48,686 bases of DNA from Pseudomonadota bacterium (GTDB lineage: Bacteria; Pseudomonadota; Gammaproteobacteria; Xanthomonadales; Rhodanobacteraceae), in contig JAEYZH010000035.1 of NCBI GenBank assembly GCA_023430685.1, positions 1-48,686 of the forward strand, read 5' to 3'. The notes beneath the pieces were generated by a model. It was not told the origin of the DNA, ran no database searches, and saw only the letters and a list, made by a program, of their open reading frames with translations. The translations under genes and the position numbers were made by a program. Positions 33,845 to 41,515 of this stretch are shown piece after piece (position 1 is the first letter of the stretch; each line of letters starts with the position of its first letter).

Positions 33845-34430
33845 GCGGCAGGCTCCGGCCGATGAAATTGCCGAGCAGCGCGTGGCCGTGCTCGGTGAGG
33901 ATCGATTCGGGATGGAACTGCACGCCCTCGACCGCGAACGTGCGGTGGCGCAGGCCCATGATCTCGTCGATCGTGCCGTCCGCGTTCGCGGTCCACGCCG
34001 ATACCTCGAGGCAGTCCGGCAGCGTTTCCTGCTCGACCACGAGCGAGTGGTACCGCGTCGCCTCGAACGGATTCGGCAGGCCACGGAACACGCCCTTGCC
34101 GTCGTGATGCACGAGCGAGGTCTTGCCGTGCATGATCTGCTTCGCGCGCACGACCTTGCCGCCGAATGCCTGCCCGATCGCCTGGTGCCCGAGGCAGACG
34201 CCGAGGATCGGCACGCTGCCGGACAGGCGCTCGATGATCTCGAGCGAGAGCCCCGCGTCGTCGGGGGTGCCCGGCCCCGGCGAGATCACGATCGCGGAAG
34301 GTTCGAGCTTCCGCAGCGCGGCCAACGTCATCGCATCGTTGCGGATCACGCGCACGTCCTCGCCGAGCTCGCCGAAGTACTGCACGAGGTTGAACGTGAA
34401 CGAGTCGTAGTTGTCGATCATCAGCAGCAT
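33834..34430 (-). CDS. trpG: Anthranilate synthase component II (glutamine amidotransferase)
   Basis: 198-residue class I amidotransferase supplying ammonia to TrpE. The nucleophile motif is GVCLGHQAIG (Cys about 80) and the His-Glu pair is in VQFHPESILTEHG. The start MLLMIDNYDSFTFNLVQYFGELG is typical. It could also serve PabB (p-aminobenzoate), as in many bacteria with one trpG. trpE is about 3.4 kb upstream and separated from trpG by an antiporter and an ArsR pair. The downstream lipoprotein gene overlaps by 11 nt. Confidence 0.96.
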   Translation of the reverse strand: MLLMIDNYDSFTFNLVQYFGELGEDVRVIRNDAMTLAALRKLEPSAIVISPGPGTPDDAGLSLEIIERLSGSVPILGVCLGHQAIGQAFGGKVVRAKQIMHGKTSLVHHDGKGVFRGLPNPFEATRYHSLVVEQETLPDCLEVSAWTANADGTIDEIMGLRHRTFAVEGVQFHPESILTEHGHALLGNFIGRSLPHAA

Positions 34431-34509
34431 GGGCGACGCCGCGGGTCCGTCCGTGAAGCCGCGATGATAGTGCAGCGGGCCGGCAGGCGTGGCGCCCGCA
34501 GTCCGCCTC

Positions 34510-34597
34510 GGGAGCGCGCCTGTGTGCGATCGCGCTCATTCGAATGCCATCGCACGCACGGATTCCTGCGTGCATCGCCCACAGGGTGGGCTCCTAC
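34510..34597. repeat. GTAG-headed REP pair, family A, at the ybaL 3' end
   Basis: The right arm (ATCGCCCACAGGGTGGGCTC ending CTAC at 34597) is well conserved. The left arm is degenerate (GGGAGCGCGCCTGTGTGCG). The minus-strand GTAG at 34597-34594 holds the TAG stop of the antiporter gene. Confidence 0.8.
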
Positions 34598-36327
34598 GAT
34601 GTCGCCGGTGCCCCGTCCGTCCGGCCTTCCTCCACGATCTCGGGCCGCCGCTCGAACCAGCGCACGATGCCGTCGACCGCCTCGCACATGCTGCGCGCGA
34701 CTTCGCGCTCGCCCATGATCGCGGCGTCGGCGCCGTTGCGCAGCAGGTAGGCGACCTCCTCGTCCGAGTGCGCGCGTGCCATCACCGCGATCGCAGGATT
34801 GGCCTCGCGTGCGCGGCGGATGATCTGGCCCGCTTCGAGCGGTTGCGGGATCGCGACGAGCAGCGCGCGCGCGGTCGCGATGTTGGCCGCTTCGAGCGTC
34901 TCTTCGGCCGCAGCGTTGCCTAGGACACCGGCGATGCCGGCCGTGCGTGCGTCCTCGAGGAAGTCGCGGTTCGATTCGACCAGCACGACCGGGCGGCCCG
35001 CTGCATGCAAGGTGCGGCCGACCAGCGACCCGACGCGCCCGTAGCCGATCAGCACGATGTGGTCGCGTTCGGGCACCGGGGGCCCGGGCGGCGCGTCGGG
35101 TTCGACCGCGGCCTCCGCGGCGGCGGCCGCCTCGGCTTCGCGTTGCTTCGTCCAGCGATCGAGCAGCGTGAACAGAAACGGGTTCGCGCAGATCGACAGG
35201 ATCGCGCCTGCGAGGATCAGGTCGCGCGCATCGCGCGTCAGCAAGCCGAGGTCGACGCCGAGGCCCGCGAGGATGAACGAGAACTCGCCGATCTGCGCCA
35301 GGCTCGTCGAGATCGTCAGCGCCACCTCGGGTGAGCGGCCGAACGCGCGCACGATCGCGAATGCGCCGACCGACTTGCCGACGAGGATGATGAGCAGCAC
35401 GCCGAGCAGCGGCAGTGGCTCGCGGAGCAGGATCGAGGGATCGAACAGCATCCCGACCGACACGAAGAACAGCACCGCGAACGCGTCGCGGAACGGCAGC
35501 GAGTCCTGCGCGGCCTTGTGGCTCAGCTTGGATTCGTTGAGCACCATGCCGGCGAAGAACGCGCCGAGCGCGAACGACACGCCGAACAACGTCGCCGACG
35601 CATACGCGACGCCGAGCGCGATCGCGAGCACCGCCAGCGTGAACAGCTCGCGCGAGCCGGATCCGGCGGTCCGTTCGAGCAGCCACGGGATCACGCGCCG
35701 GCCGACCACGAGCATCACCGCGACGAAGGCAGCGACCTTGCCGAGCGTGGTGGCGAGCGTCTTCCAGACATTGCCGCTGTTCGGGCCGCCATCCACGCCG
35801 CCGAGCAGACCCGCGATCGCGGGCAGCAGCACGAGCACGAGCACCATCGCGAGGTCCTCGACGATCAGCCACCCGATCGCGATGCGCCCACGCTGCGTTT
35901 CGAGCAGGCGTCGCTCCTCGAGCGCGCGCAGCAGCACCACCGTGCTCGCGACCGACAGCGCGAGTCCGAACACGAGCCCCGAGCCGACCGGCCACCCCAT
36001 GAGCCACCCGAGCGCCATGCCGAGCAGGGTGGCGACCCCGATCTGCGCGGCGGCACCAGGCACCGCGATCGCGCGAACCGACAACAGGTCTCCGAGCGAG
36101 AAATGCAAGCCGACGCCGAACATCAGCAGGATCACGCCGATCTCCGACAGCTCGGGCGCGAGCGTCTGGTCTGCGAACATCCCGGGCGTGAAGGGACCCA
36201 GTACGACCCCCGCGAGTACGTAGCCGACGATCGGCGACAGGCGCAGGCGTTGTGCGGTCATGCCCGCGACATAGGCGAGCACGAACGCGGAAACGAGCGT
36301 CGCGATCAGCGGGGTGTTGTGCGGCAT
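34594..36327 (-). CDS. ybaL: YbaL-type cation:proton antiporter (CPA2) with TrkA-N domain
   Basis: 577-residue monovalent cation:proton antiporter-2 protein, like E. coli YbaL (558). About twelve membrane segments (1-390) include YVLAGVVLGPFTPG, the ion-path region GFGVSFALGAFFAGMVLNES-like segment and ALTISTSLAQIGEFSFILAGLG. A cytoplasmic RCK/TrkA-N domain starts at HIVLIGYGRVGSLVGR (Rossmann GxGxxG-like) with VVLVESNRDFL, for NAD(H) binding. It probably exchanges K+ or Na+ for protons. The ATG at 36327 (MPHNTPLIA) is favoured over one 12 codons upstream. Divergent from the ArsR gene; TAG stop from a repeat. Confidence 0.92.
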   Translation of the reverse strand: MPHNTPLIATLVSAFVLAYVAGMTAQRLRLSPIVGYVLAGVVLGPFTPGMFADQTLAPELSEIGVILLMFGVGLHFSLGDLLSVRAIAVPGAAAQIGVATLLGMALGWLMGWPVGSGLVFGLALSVASTVVLLRALEERRLLETQRGRIAIGWLIVEDLAMVLVLVLLPAIAGLLGGVDGGPNSGNVWKTLATTLGKVAAFVAVMLVVGRRVIPWLLERTAGSGSRELFTLAVLAIALGVAYASATLFGVSFALGAFFAGMVLNESKLSHKAAQDSLPFRDAFAVLFFVSVGMLFDPSILLREPLPLLGVLLIILVGKSVGAFAIVRAFGRSPEVALTISTSLAQIGEFSFILAGLGVDLGLLTRDARDLILAGAILSICANPFLFTLLDRWTKQREAEAAAAAEAAVEPDAPPGPPVPERDHIVLIGYGRVGSLVGRTLHAAGRPVVLVESNRDFLEDARTAGIAGVLGNAAAEETLEAANIATARALLVAIPQPLEAGQIIRRAREANPAIAVMARAHSDEEVAYLLRNGADAAIMGEREVARSMCEAVDGIVRWFERRPEIVEEGRTDGAPATS

Positions 36328-36427
36328 CGGGCATCCGGAATCGGCGTGCGACGAGACGCGCAACGCGTTCGAAGCAGTTTAACCGACCGTGCGCGAGTCG
36401 CCGCCCCCGGGTCATTCCACCATTCGG

Positions 36428-36455
36428 TTGACAAAATTCGTGGCGCGCGTATATT
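36428..36455 (+). promoter_or_regulatory. Consensus sigma-70 promoter of the arsR-SRPBCC pair
   Basis: -35 TTGACA (36428-36433, perfect), 16-nt spacer, -10 TATATT (36450-36455). The -10 ends 7 nt before the ATG, so initiation should fall at the start codon itself and give a leaderless mRNA. Confidence 0.85.
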
Positions 36456-36470
36456 CAACCACATGGTTGA
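36455..36470 (+). promoter_or_regulatory. Palindromic operator overlapping the arsR start codon
   Basis: TCAACC-acat-GGTTGA is a perfect 6-bp inverted repeat with a 4-nt centre containing the AT of the ATG. It overlaps the last base of the -10 element and the predicted transcription start, a position suited to autorepression by the ArsR dimer. A further half-site GGTTGA lies at 36426-36431, over the -35. Confidence 0.75.
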
Positions 36471-36864
36471 TAAACGATCCGAACGCCTGGACGCGCTGTT
36501 CCGCGCACTGTCCGACCCGACCCGACGCGCGATGCTCGAGTCGCTGTCCGAGCGACCGTGCAGCGTCGGCGAACTCGCAGCGCCTTTCGACATCTCGCTT
36601 GCAGGCGCTTCCAAGCACATCCAGGTGCTCGAACGCGCCGGGTTGGTGCGGCGCGAGATCAGCGGTCGCGTCCACACCTGCCACCTCGAGGCGCAGCCGA
36701 TGCATGCGGGCGCCGAGTGGCTGCGGCACTACGAGCGCTGGTGGAATCGCAGGATCGACGCGCTGGAAGCGTTGTTGCAGGCCGAAGACCCGGGCGATCG
36801 CGCGCGACGCGCGGCCCCGACCCACCCCGCGCGCGCGCGCAAGAAACCGAGGAGCAGGAAATGA
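36463..36864 (+). CDS. ArsR family winged-helix regulator
   Basis: 133-residue ArsR/SmtB-type repressor. The winged helix-turn-helix is ALFRALSDPTRRAMLESLSERPCSVGELAAPFDISLAGASKHIQVLERAGLVRREISGRVHTCHLE (about 11-77). No metal-binding CxC box is seen, so it is not an arsenic sensor; it belongs to the type commonly paired with SRPBCC genes. The basic C-terminus (ARARKKPRSRK) is short and unusual. The start codon lies inside its likely operator. Stop and next start overlap (ATGA). Confidence 0.93.
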   Translation: MVDKRSERLDALFRALSDPTRRAMLESLSERPCSVGELAAPFDISLAGASKHIQVLERAGLVRREISGRVHTCHLEAQPMHAGAEWLRHYERWWNRRIDALEALLQAEDPGDRARRAAPTHPARARKKPRSRK

Positions 36865-37388
36865 ACAACGCGGATACCGGCGCCTACGCCGACGTCATTG
36901 CCGAGGGCAGCGTGCGCATCGAGCGCCTGCTGCCCGGTCCGATCGAGCGCGTCTGGGCATGGCTCACCGACGAAGAGCTGCGCCGGCAATGGCTCGCAGC
37001 GGGCGACATGCGCCTCGAGGTCGGCGCGCCGTTCGAACTGGTCTGGCGCAATGATGAACTGTCCGATCCGCCGGGTCGCCGACCCGAAGGCTTCGCGGAG
37101 GAACACCGGATGCAGAGCCGCATCCTCGAGGTCGATGCGCCGCGGCGACTCGCGTTCACCTGGGGTGACGGCGAGGTCGTGTTCGAACTCGAACCGCGCG
37201 GGGAGCGCGTGCTGTTCCGCGTGCTGCACCATGGCATCTCCGATCGCTCGAACATGCTGATGATCGGCGCGGGCTGGCATATGCACCTGGACATCCTCGT
37301 CGCTCGCGTGAGCGGCCAGGCGCCGGCGTCGTTCTGGGATGGATGGACCCGGTTGCGCAGCGAGTACGAGCAGCGCATGCCCGCTTGA
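36861..37388 (+). CDS. SRPBCC (AHSA1-type) domain protein
   Basis: 175-residue START/Bet v1-like protein with the AHSA1 layout: RIERLLPGPIERVWAWLTDEELRRQWLAAGDMRLEVGAPFELVWR, RILEVDAPRRLAFTWGDGEVVFELEPRGERVLFRVLHHGI and a C-terminal helix HLDILVARVSGQAPASFWDGWTRLRSEYEQR. It presumably binds a hydrophobic small molecule in its cavity. It is coupled to the ArsR gene by a 4-nt overlap and a GGAGCAGGA site, so the two are produced together. Ligand unknown. Confidence 0.93.
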   Translation: MNNADTGAYADVIAEGSVRIERLLPGPIERVWAWLTDEELRRQWLAAGDMRLEVGAPFELVWRNDELSDPPGRRPEGFAEEHRMQSRILEVDAPRRLAFTWGDGEVVFELEPRGERVLFRVLHHGISDRSNMLMIGAGWHMHLDILVARVSGQAPASFWDGWTRLRSEYEQRMPA

Positions 37389-37437
37389 CTGCAGGTTCCC
37401 GATACATCGCGGCGAGCACGCGCCGCTCACACTGGCA

Positions 37438-37813
37438 CGTTCGCCCTGAGCGCGCGCCCACCCAATCCGTTCGCCCTGAGCGCAGGCCGGAGGCCGGAGT
37501 CGAAGGGCATTGCACGAGGATTCGCACAAGCGGGCACTTCGACTCCGCGGCCTGCGGCCGCTGCGCTCAGTGCCAACTGCAGAGCGTTCCGTTCGCCCCG
37601 AACGCAGGCGCACCCAATCCGTTCGCCCTGAGCGCAGGCCGGAGGCCGGAGTCGAAGGGCATTGCACGAGCATTCGCACAATCGGGCACTTCGACTTCGC
37701 GGCCTGCGGCCGCTGCGCTCAGTGCGAACGGCAGAGCGATCCGTTCGCCCCGAACGCAGGCCCACCCAATCCGTTCGCCCTGAGCGCAGGCCGGAGGCCG
37801 AAGTCGAAGGGCC
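37438..37813. repeat. 152-bp tandem array of family C inverted repeats
   Basis: The segment beginning CCCAATCCGTTCGCCCTGAG recurs at 37461, 37613 and 37765, exactly 152 nt apart, with scattered base differences; the third copy is cut short. Each unit holds an inverted pair: CCCTGAGCGCAGGCCGGAGG... with GAGTCGAAGGGC, and the opposite arm CACTTCGACTCCGCGG...CTGCGCTCAGTGC. It fills the 465-nt gap between the SRPBCC gene and trpE. No ORF is credible. Confidence 0.88.
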
Positions 37814-37853
37814 AGTGTGCGCCGCCAGTCCCGACCTGCGCGCGCCCGGCCGC

Positions 37854-39329
37854 TCAGAGCCCGCCGGCCGCCTGCGCGACCGCGCGGAACAGCGCGCGTC
37901 CCTTGTTCATCGTCTCCTCCCACTCCTTGCCGGGATCGGAGTCGAACACGACACCTCCGCCTGCCTGCACGTGCAGGCGGCCGTCCTGGATCACCGCGGT
38001 GCGGATCGCGATCGCGGTGTCGGCGTCGCCGTTCCAGCCGATGTAACCGATCGCGCCCGCGTAGAGGTTGCGCTTGTGCGGCTCGAGTTCCTGGATGATC
38101 TCGATCGCGCGGATCTTCGGCGCGCCGCTCACGGTACCCGCGGGGAACGTCGCCTTCAGCACGTCCATGTACGAGAGGCCTTCGCGCAGGTCGCCTTCGA
38201 CCTGGCTCACGATGTGCATCACGTGCGAGTAACGCTCGATCACGAAGCGCTCGGTCAGCTTCACGCTGCCCGTGACGCTGACGCGGCCGACGTCGTTGCG
38301 GCCGAGGTCGATCAGCATCAGGTGTTCGGCGCGCTCCTTCGCATCGGCGAGCAGCTCCTGCTCGAGCGCGAGATCCTGCTCGGGCGTCGCGCCGCGCGGG
38401 CGCGTGCCCGCGATCGGCCGCACCACGACCTTGCCGCGCTTGAGGCGCACGAGGATCTCGGGCGAGGAACCGACGACCTGGAAGCCGCCGAGGTCGAGGA
38501 AATACATGTACGGCGAGGGATTGAGCGCGCGCAGCGCGCGGTACACGTCGACCGGCCGAGCGCGGAACGGCACCGACAGCCGCTGCGAGGGCACGACCTG
38601 GAAGATGTCGCCCGCGCGTATGTAATCCTTCGCGCGCTCGACGATCGCTTCGTACTGCTCGCGCGTGAAGCTCGAGCGGAAGTCGGCTTCCTCGAGCGAT
38701 TTCGGATCCGGCACGTCGGGATAACCCGAACCCGAATGGCGCAGCCGGAACACGAGCTCGTCGAGGCGACGCCGCGCGCGCGCATACGCCTGCGGCTGCG
38801 CGGGATCCGCGTGCACGATCAGGTAGAGCCGGCCCTTGAGGTTGTCGAACACCGCGACTTCCTCGCTCAGCATCAGCAGCGCATCGGGCGTTCCGAGTTC
38901 GTCGACGCGATCGCTGCGCGCGAGCCGCGGTTCGATCCAGCCGATGCTCTCGAATCCGAAGTAGCCGACGAGGCCGCCGCTGAATGCCGGAAGCCCCTCG
39001 GGCGCGGCGACCTTGAACGACGCGCGGATGCGTTCGATCTCGGCGAGCGGGTCGTCGAGTTCGCGCGTCTCGACGACCTCGCCGAGTTCCTCGATCGCGA
39101 GGGTGTTGCCTCGCAGGACATAGGTGCGCCGGCACGGCAGACCGATGATCGAATGCCGTCCCCAGTTCTCGCCGCCTTCGACCGACTCGAACAGGTAGGC
39201 GTAGGGGCCATCGGCGAGCTTGAGGTAGACCGACAGCGGCGTGTCGAGGTCGGACAGCACCTCGCGCACGAGCGGGATGCGGTTGCAGCCCGCGGCCGCG
39301 TACGCGTCGAATGCCTGCTGGGTGATCAC
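37854..39329 (-). CDS. trpE: Anthranilate synthase component I
   Basis: 491-residue chorismate-utilising enzyme, first step of tryptophan synthesis. The N-terminal Trp-binding region has LSDLDTPLSVYLKLADGPYAYLFESVEGGENWGRHSIIG. The catalytic domain has PYMYFLDLGGFQVVGSSPEILVRL, RPIAGTRPRGATPEQDLALEQELLADAKERAEHLMLIDLGRNDVGRV, FPAGTVSGAPKIRAIEIIQELEPHKRN and the VQAGGGVVFDSDPGKEWEET ending, so it looks feedback-sensitive and active. Start is GTG at 39329 (VITQQAFDAYAAAG), by family alignment; no strong ribosome site is visible. It is separate from trpGDC in this window. Confidence 0.96.
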   Translation of the reverse strand: MITQQAFDAYAAAGCNRIPLVREVLSDLDTPLSVYLKLADGPYAYLFESVEGGENWGRHSIIGLPCRRTYVLRGNTLAIEELGEVVETRELDDPLAEIERIRASFKVAAPEGLPAFSGGLVGYFGFESIGWIEPRLARSDRVDELGTPDALLMLSEEVAVFDNLKGRLYLIVHADPAQPQAYARARRRLDELVFRLRHSGSGYPDVPDPKSLEEADFRSSFTREQYEAIVERAKDYIRAGDIFQVVPSQRLSVPFRARPVDVYRALRALNPSPYMYFLDLGGFQVVGSSPEILVRLKRGKVVVRPIAGTRPRGATPEQDLALEQELLADAKERAEHLMLIDLGRNDVGRVSVTGSVKLTERFVIERYSHVMHIVSQVEGDLREGLSYMDVLKATFPAGTVSGAPKIRAIEIIQELEPHKRNLYAGAIGYIGWNGDADTAIAIRTAVIQDGRLHVQAGGGVVFDSDPGKEWEETMNKGRALFRAVAQAAGGL

Positions 39330-39522
39330 GTCGTCGGCCGGATCGGAGGGGCCGGCGACGATATCAGGCCGGGTGGCGGCGCAACAGCCCGATGCGCGCG
39401 GCGGCGGCCTTGCGCGGCGCCAACGGGCGGAGCAGGCTGCAGCGCGACGCGCGCGGCGTCCGTTCGCGCGCGGGCGGATCTTCGATCCGATGTAGCGGGG
39501 GCGCCCGCGGGGAGAGGCTGCG

Positions 39523-40227
39523 ATGGCACGAAGGAAACCGCGGCGGCAAGAGCGGGACGCGAATGCAGTCGAGTCGGTGCCGGCCGCGTCGAAGCCGCGA
39601 CGCCCGCTCGAGGTCGCGACCATCCTGCTGCGCCACGCCGCACCGCTCGCGACGCTCGTCGTATGGCACGGCTCGGTGCACACGTACCTGATGCTCGCGC
39701 TGTTCGACCTCGGCGTCGGCTACGCCGGCCACCAGTTGCGCGACAAACCCGCAGGCACGCGCGATGCGCTCGCCGCTGCGCACACGGCGACCGAGCGCGC
39801 GCTCGCACGGCTGCAGCTGCCGATGCTGATGGCATTCGCGGGCGCGTTGTTCGTGTTCACTGCGATGCTGTTCCTGCTGCCGTTCCTCGCCGCGTTCCTC
39901 TGGCAGCCGCTGGCTGCGGCCGTGAAATCCGACGCGGCCGTGATCGTCGCGAGCGTCGCGGTCACCAGCGTCGCGGGCGCGCGCCAGTTCGACCACGCGC
40001 GGGCGGCCGCGGGACCCGACGCGCGCGCGTACCGCCTGGAGGGTGATCGCGGCGCACGCCGCGCCCTGGAATCGCTCGGTCTGTTCCTGCTGCTTGCGGG
40101 TTACGCGCTCGGCTTCGGCGGCCCATCGGTCGGCGTCTGGGTGCTCGCGACGCTATTCACCGCCTGGCTCTGCGCGATCGACCTCGAGTGGACGCCGCGC
40201 AGGTTGCGCAAGCGCAAGGACTCGTAG
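39523..40227 (+). CDS. Unknown multi-pass membrane protein
   Basis: 234-residue protein with a basic N-terminus (1-28, RRKPRRQERD) and about five hydrophobic segments (APLATLVVWHGSVHTYLMLALFDLGVGYAG, MLMAFAGALFVFTAMLFLLPFLAAFL, SDAAVIVASVAVTSVAG, LGLFLLLAGYALGFG, GVWVLATLFTAWLCAI). I recognise no family. GGGGAGAGG 5 nt upstream supports the ATG at 39523. It is divergent from trpE. The stop (TCG TAG) lies in the GTAG head of a family B repeat. Confidence 0.78.
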   Translation: MARRKPRRQERDANAVESVPAASKPRRPLEVATILLRHAAPLATLVVWHGSVHTYLMLALFDLGVGYAGHQLRDKPAGTRDALAAAHTATERALARLQLPMLMAFAGALFVFTAMLFLLPFLAAFLWQPLAAAVKSDAAVIVASVAVTSVAGARQFDHARAAAGPDARAYRLEGDRGARRALESLGLFLLLAGYALGFGGPSVGVWVLATLFTAWLCAIDLEWTPRRLRKRKDS

Positions 40228-40450
40228 GCTGGACGCGCGCAGCGCGGCCGGCTCGCGACGGCGGCGGAGCGAAAGGCGCCGGCCGACCTTTCGGTCGTCC
40301 AGCCTACGGGCGCGGCGCGACCGGGCAAACCTCGCATGGAAGCGAAAGCGCCGGCCGACCTTTCGGTCGTCCAGCCTACGGGCGCGGCGCGACCGGGCAA
40401 ACCTCGCATGGAAGTGAAAGCGCCGGCCGACCTTCGGTCGTCCAGCCTAC
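40224..40450. repeat. Family B GTAG repeats with a 72-bp tandem right arm
   Basis: One left arm (GTAGGCTGGACGCGCGCAG at 40224) is followed by three inverted right arms ending in CTAC at 40307, 40379 and 40450. The right-arm unit GCGCCGGCCGACC...CCAGCCTACGGGCGC...GGAAG is about 72 nt long. Units differ by single bases (CTTTCGG/CTTCGG; AAGCG/AAGTG), so the expansion is recent. Confidence 0.9.
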
Positions 40451-40468
40451 GGTGCGCCTTGGCGATGC

Positions 40469-41515
40469 TCAGGGTGCATCCGGCAGCTCGAAGCCGTCGG
40501 CGAACAGCGGGGGCTCGGAGAACAACACGACTTCGGGCTCGCGCACGATGTCGTAGTCGAGGCCGCCGAGGCTGCGTCCCCAGTACAGCTCGACGGTCGA
40601 TGCCGACGTGACCAGCGGATGCGGTTCGACGTCGTCTTCGCTCGGTGAGTCGGTGATCGTGATCGCGGGGTCCCACGCGATCCCGTCGAGCGAACGTCGC
40701 GCGGCGAGGTCGAACCCGCTGCCATTCGCGCGAATCCAGAACAGCGCGAACGCATCGTCCGGCATCACTACCGGCAACGAATCGTGGTTGTTCCCGGTCA
40801 CGGCGAAATCCTGCGGCGGCGTGCTCCAGTCGTGCACGTCGGTGGTGGTCTTGACGTACATCTGCAACTGGTTGTTGCCGGGATTGACCTGGTAACTCGC
40901 GAGATAGAGGCCGTCACTCTCGCGGTAAGCGATGCGCGGCAATGCGGCGCCCGCGGCGACCTGCGTCTGCTCCGTGTCCCAAGTCACGCCGTCGTCGGTC
41001 GACTGCGCGACGTAGGCGCCGCCCGAGAGCCGCTGGTAGCTCATCGTGAGCGTCCCGTCCGCATGCCGGATGACATGCGGATTGATGTCGCCACTGGCCC
41101 AGCCGAGCTCCAGTACCGATTGCTCTGTGAAGGTCGTGCCGTCGGTGCTCGTCGCGCGCCAGATGCGGTAGCCGCCGGTGCTCTTGAGGTAGAACAGCGC
41201 ATAGCTGGCGGGACCGAGCTGCACGAGGGCCGGATGGCGTTCGTTCGCAGCGGTCGCAATGATCGCGACCGGTTCGCTCCAGGTCGCGCCATCGTCGGTG
41301 GAGCGAGTCAGCATCAGATCTCCCATCGGATTATTCGGATTGCTCACGTCGAGCCGCTCGAACACGACGATGCGCGCGCCGTCATCGCTCGAGCGGATCA
41401 CCGAGGCTTGGTAGTCGGTTTGCGGGCCGCTCGTGACGTTCTCGACTGCCGAAGCGGCGTTTGCCATGAACAGCGCAAGCAAGGCCAGCAACAGGCGGGC
41501 GTGTATTCCGGTCAT
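40469..41515 (-). CDS. Secreted BNR/Asp-box protein coupled to the Pds kinase
   Basis: 348-residue exported protein. Signal peptide MTGIHARLLLALLALFMANAASA (about 1-23); the mature part is a sialidase-type beta-propeller with Asp-box repeats (STDDGATWSEP, STDGTTFTE, STDDGVTWDTE, and relics SSDDGARI and RSLDGIAWDP). The catalytic Arg triad of sialidases is not evident, so binding rather than hydrolysis is likely. The C-terminus LFADGFELPDAP resembles a tail motif I associate with exported xanthomonad proteins (inference). The start overlaps the pdsS stop (ATGA) and has a strong GGAAGGAGAG site. Thus it is a third gene of the pdsR-pdsS operon. Confidence 0.85.
   Translation of the reverse strand: MTGIHARLLLALLALFMANAASAVENVTSGPQTDYQASVIRSSDDGARIVVFERLDVSNPNNPMGDLMLTRSTDDGATWSEPVAIIATAANERHPALVQLGPASYALFYLKSTGGYRIWRATSTDGTTFTEQSVLELGWASGDINPHVIRHADGTLTMSYQRLSGGAYVAQSTDDGVTWDTEQTQVAAGAALPRIAYRESDGLYLASYQVNPGNNQLQMYVKTTTDVHDWSTPPQDFAVTGNNHDSLPVVMPDDAFALFWIRANGSGFDLAARRSLDGIAWDPAITITDSPSEDDVEPHPLVTSASTVELYWGRSLGGLDYDIVREPEVVLFSEPPLFADGFELPDAP

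Noticed and set aside
37438..37813. Insertion sequence or transposon remnant
   Set aside because: No transposase fragment, no terminal repeats enclosing an ORF and no target-site duplication can be recognised; the structure is a short tandem palindrome array.
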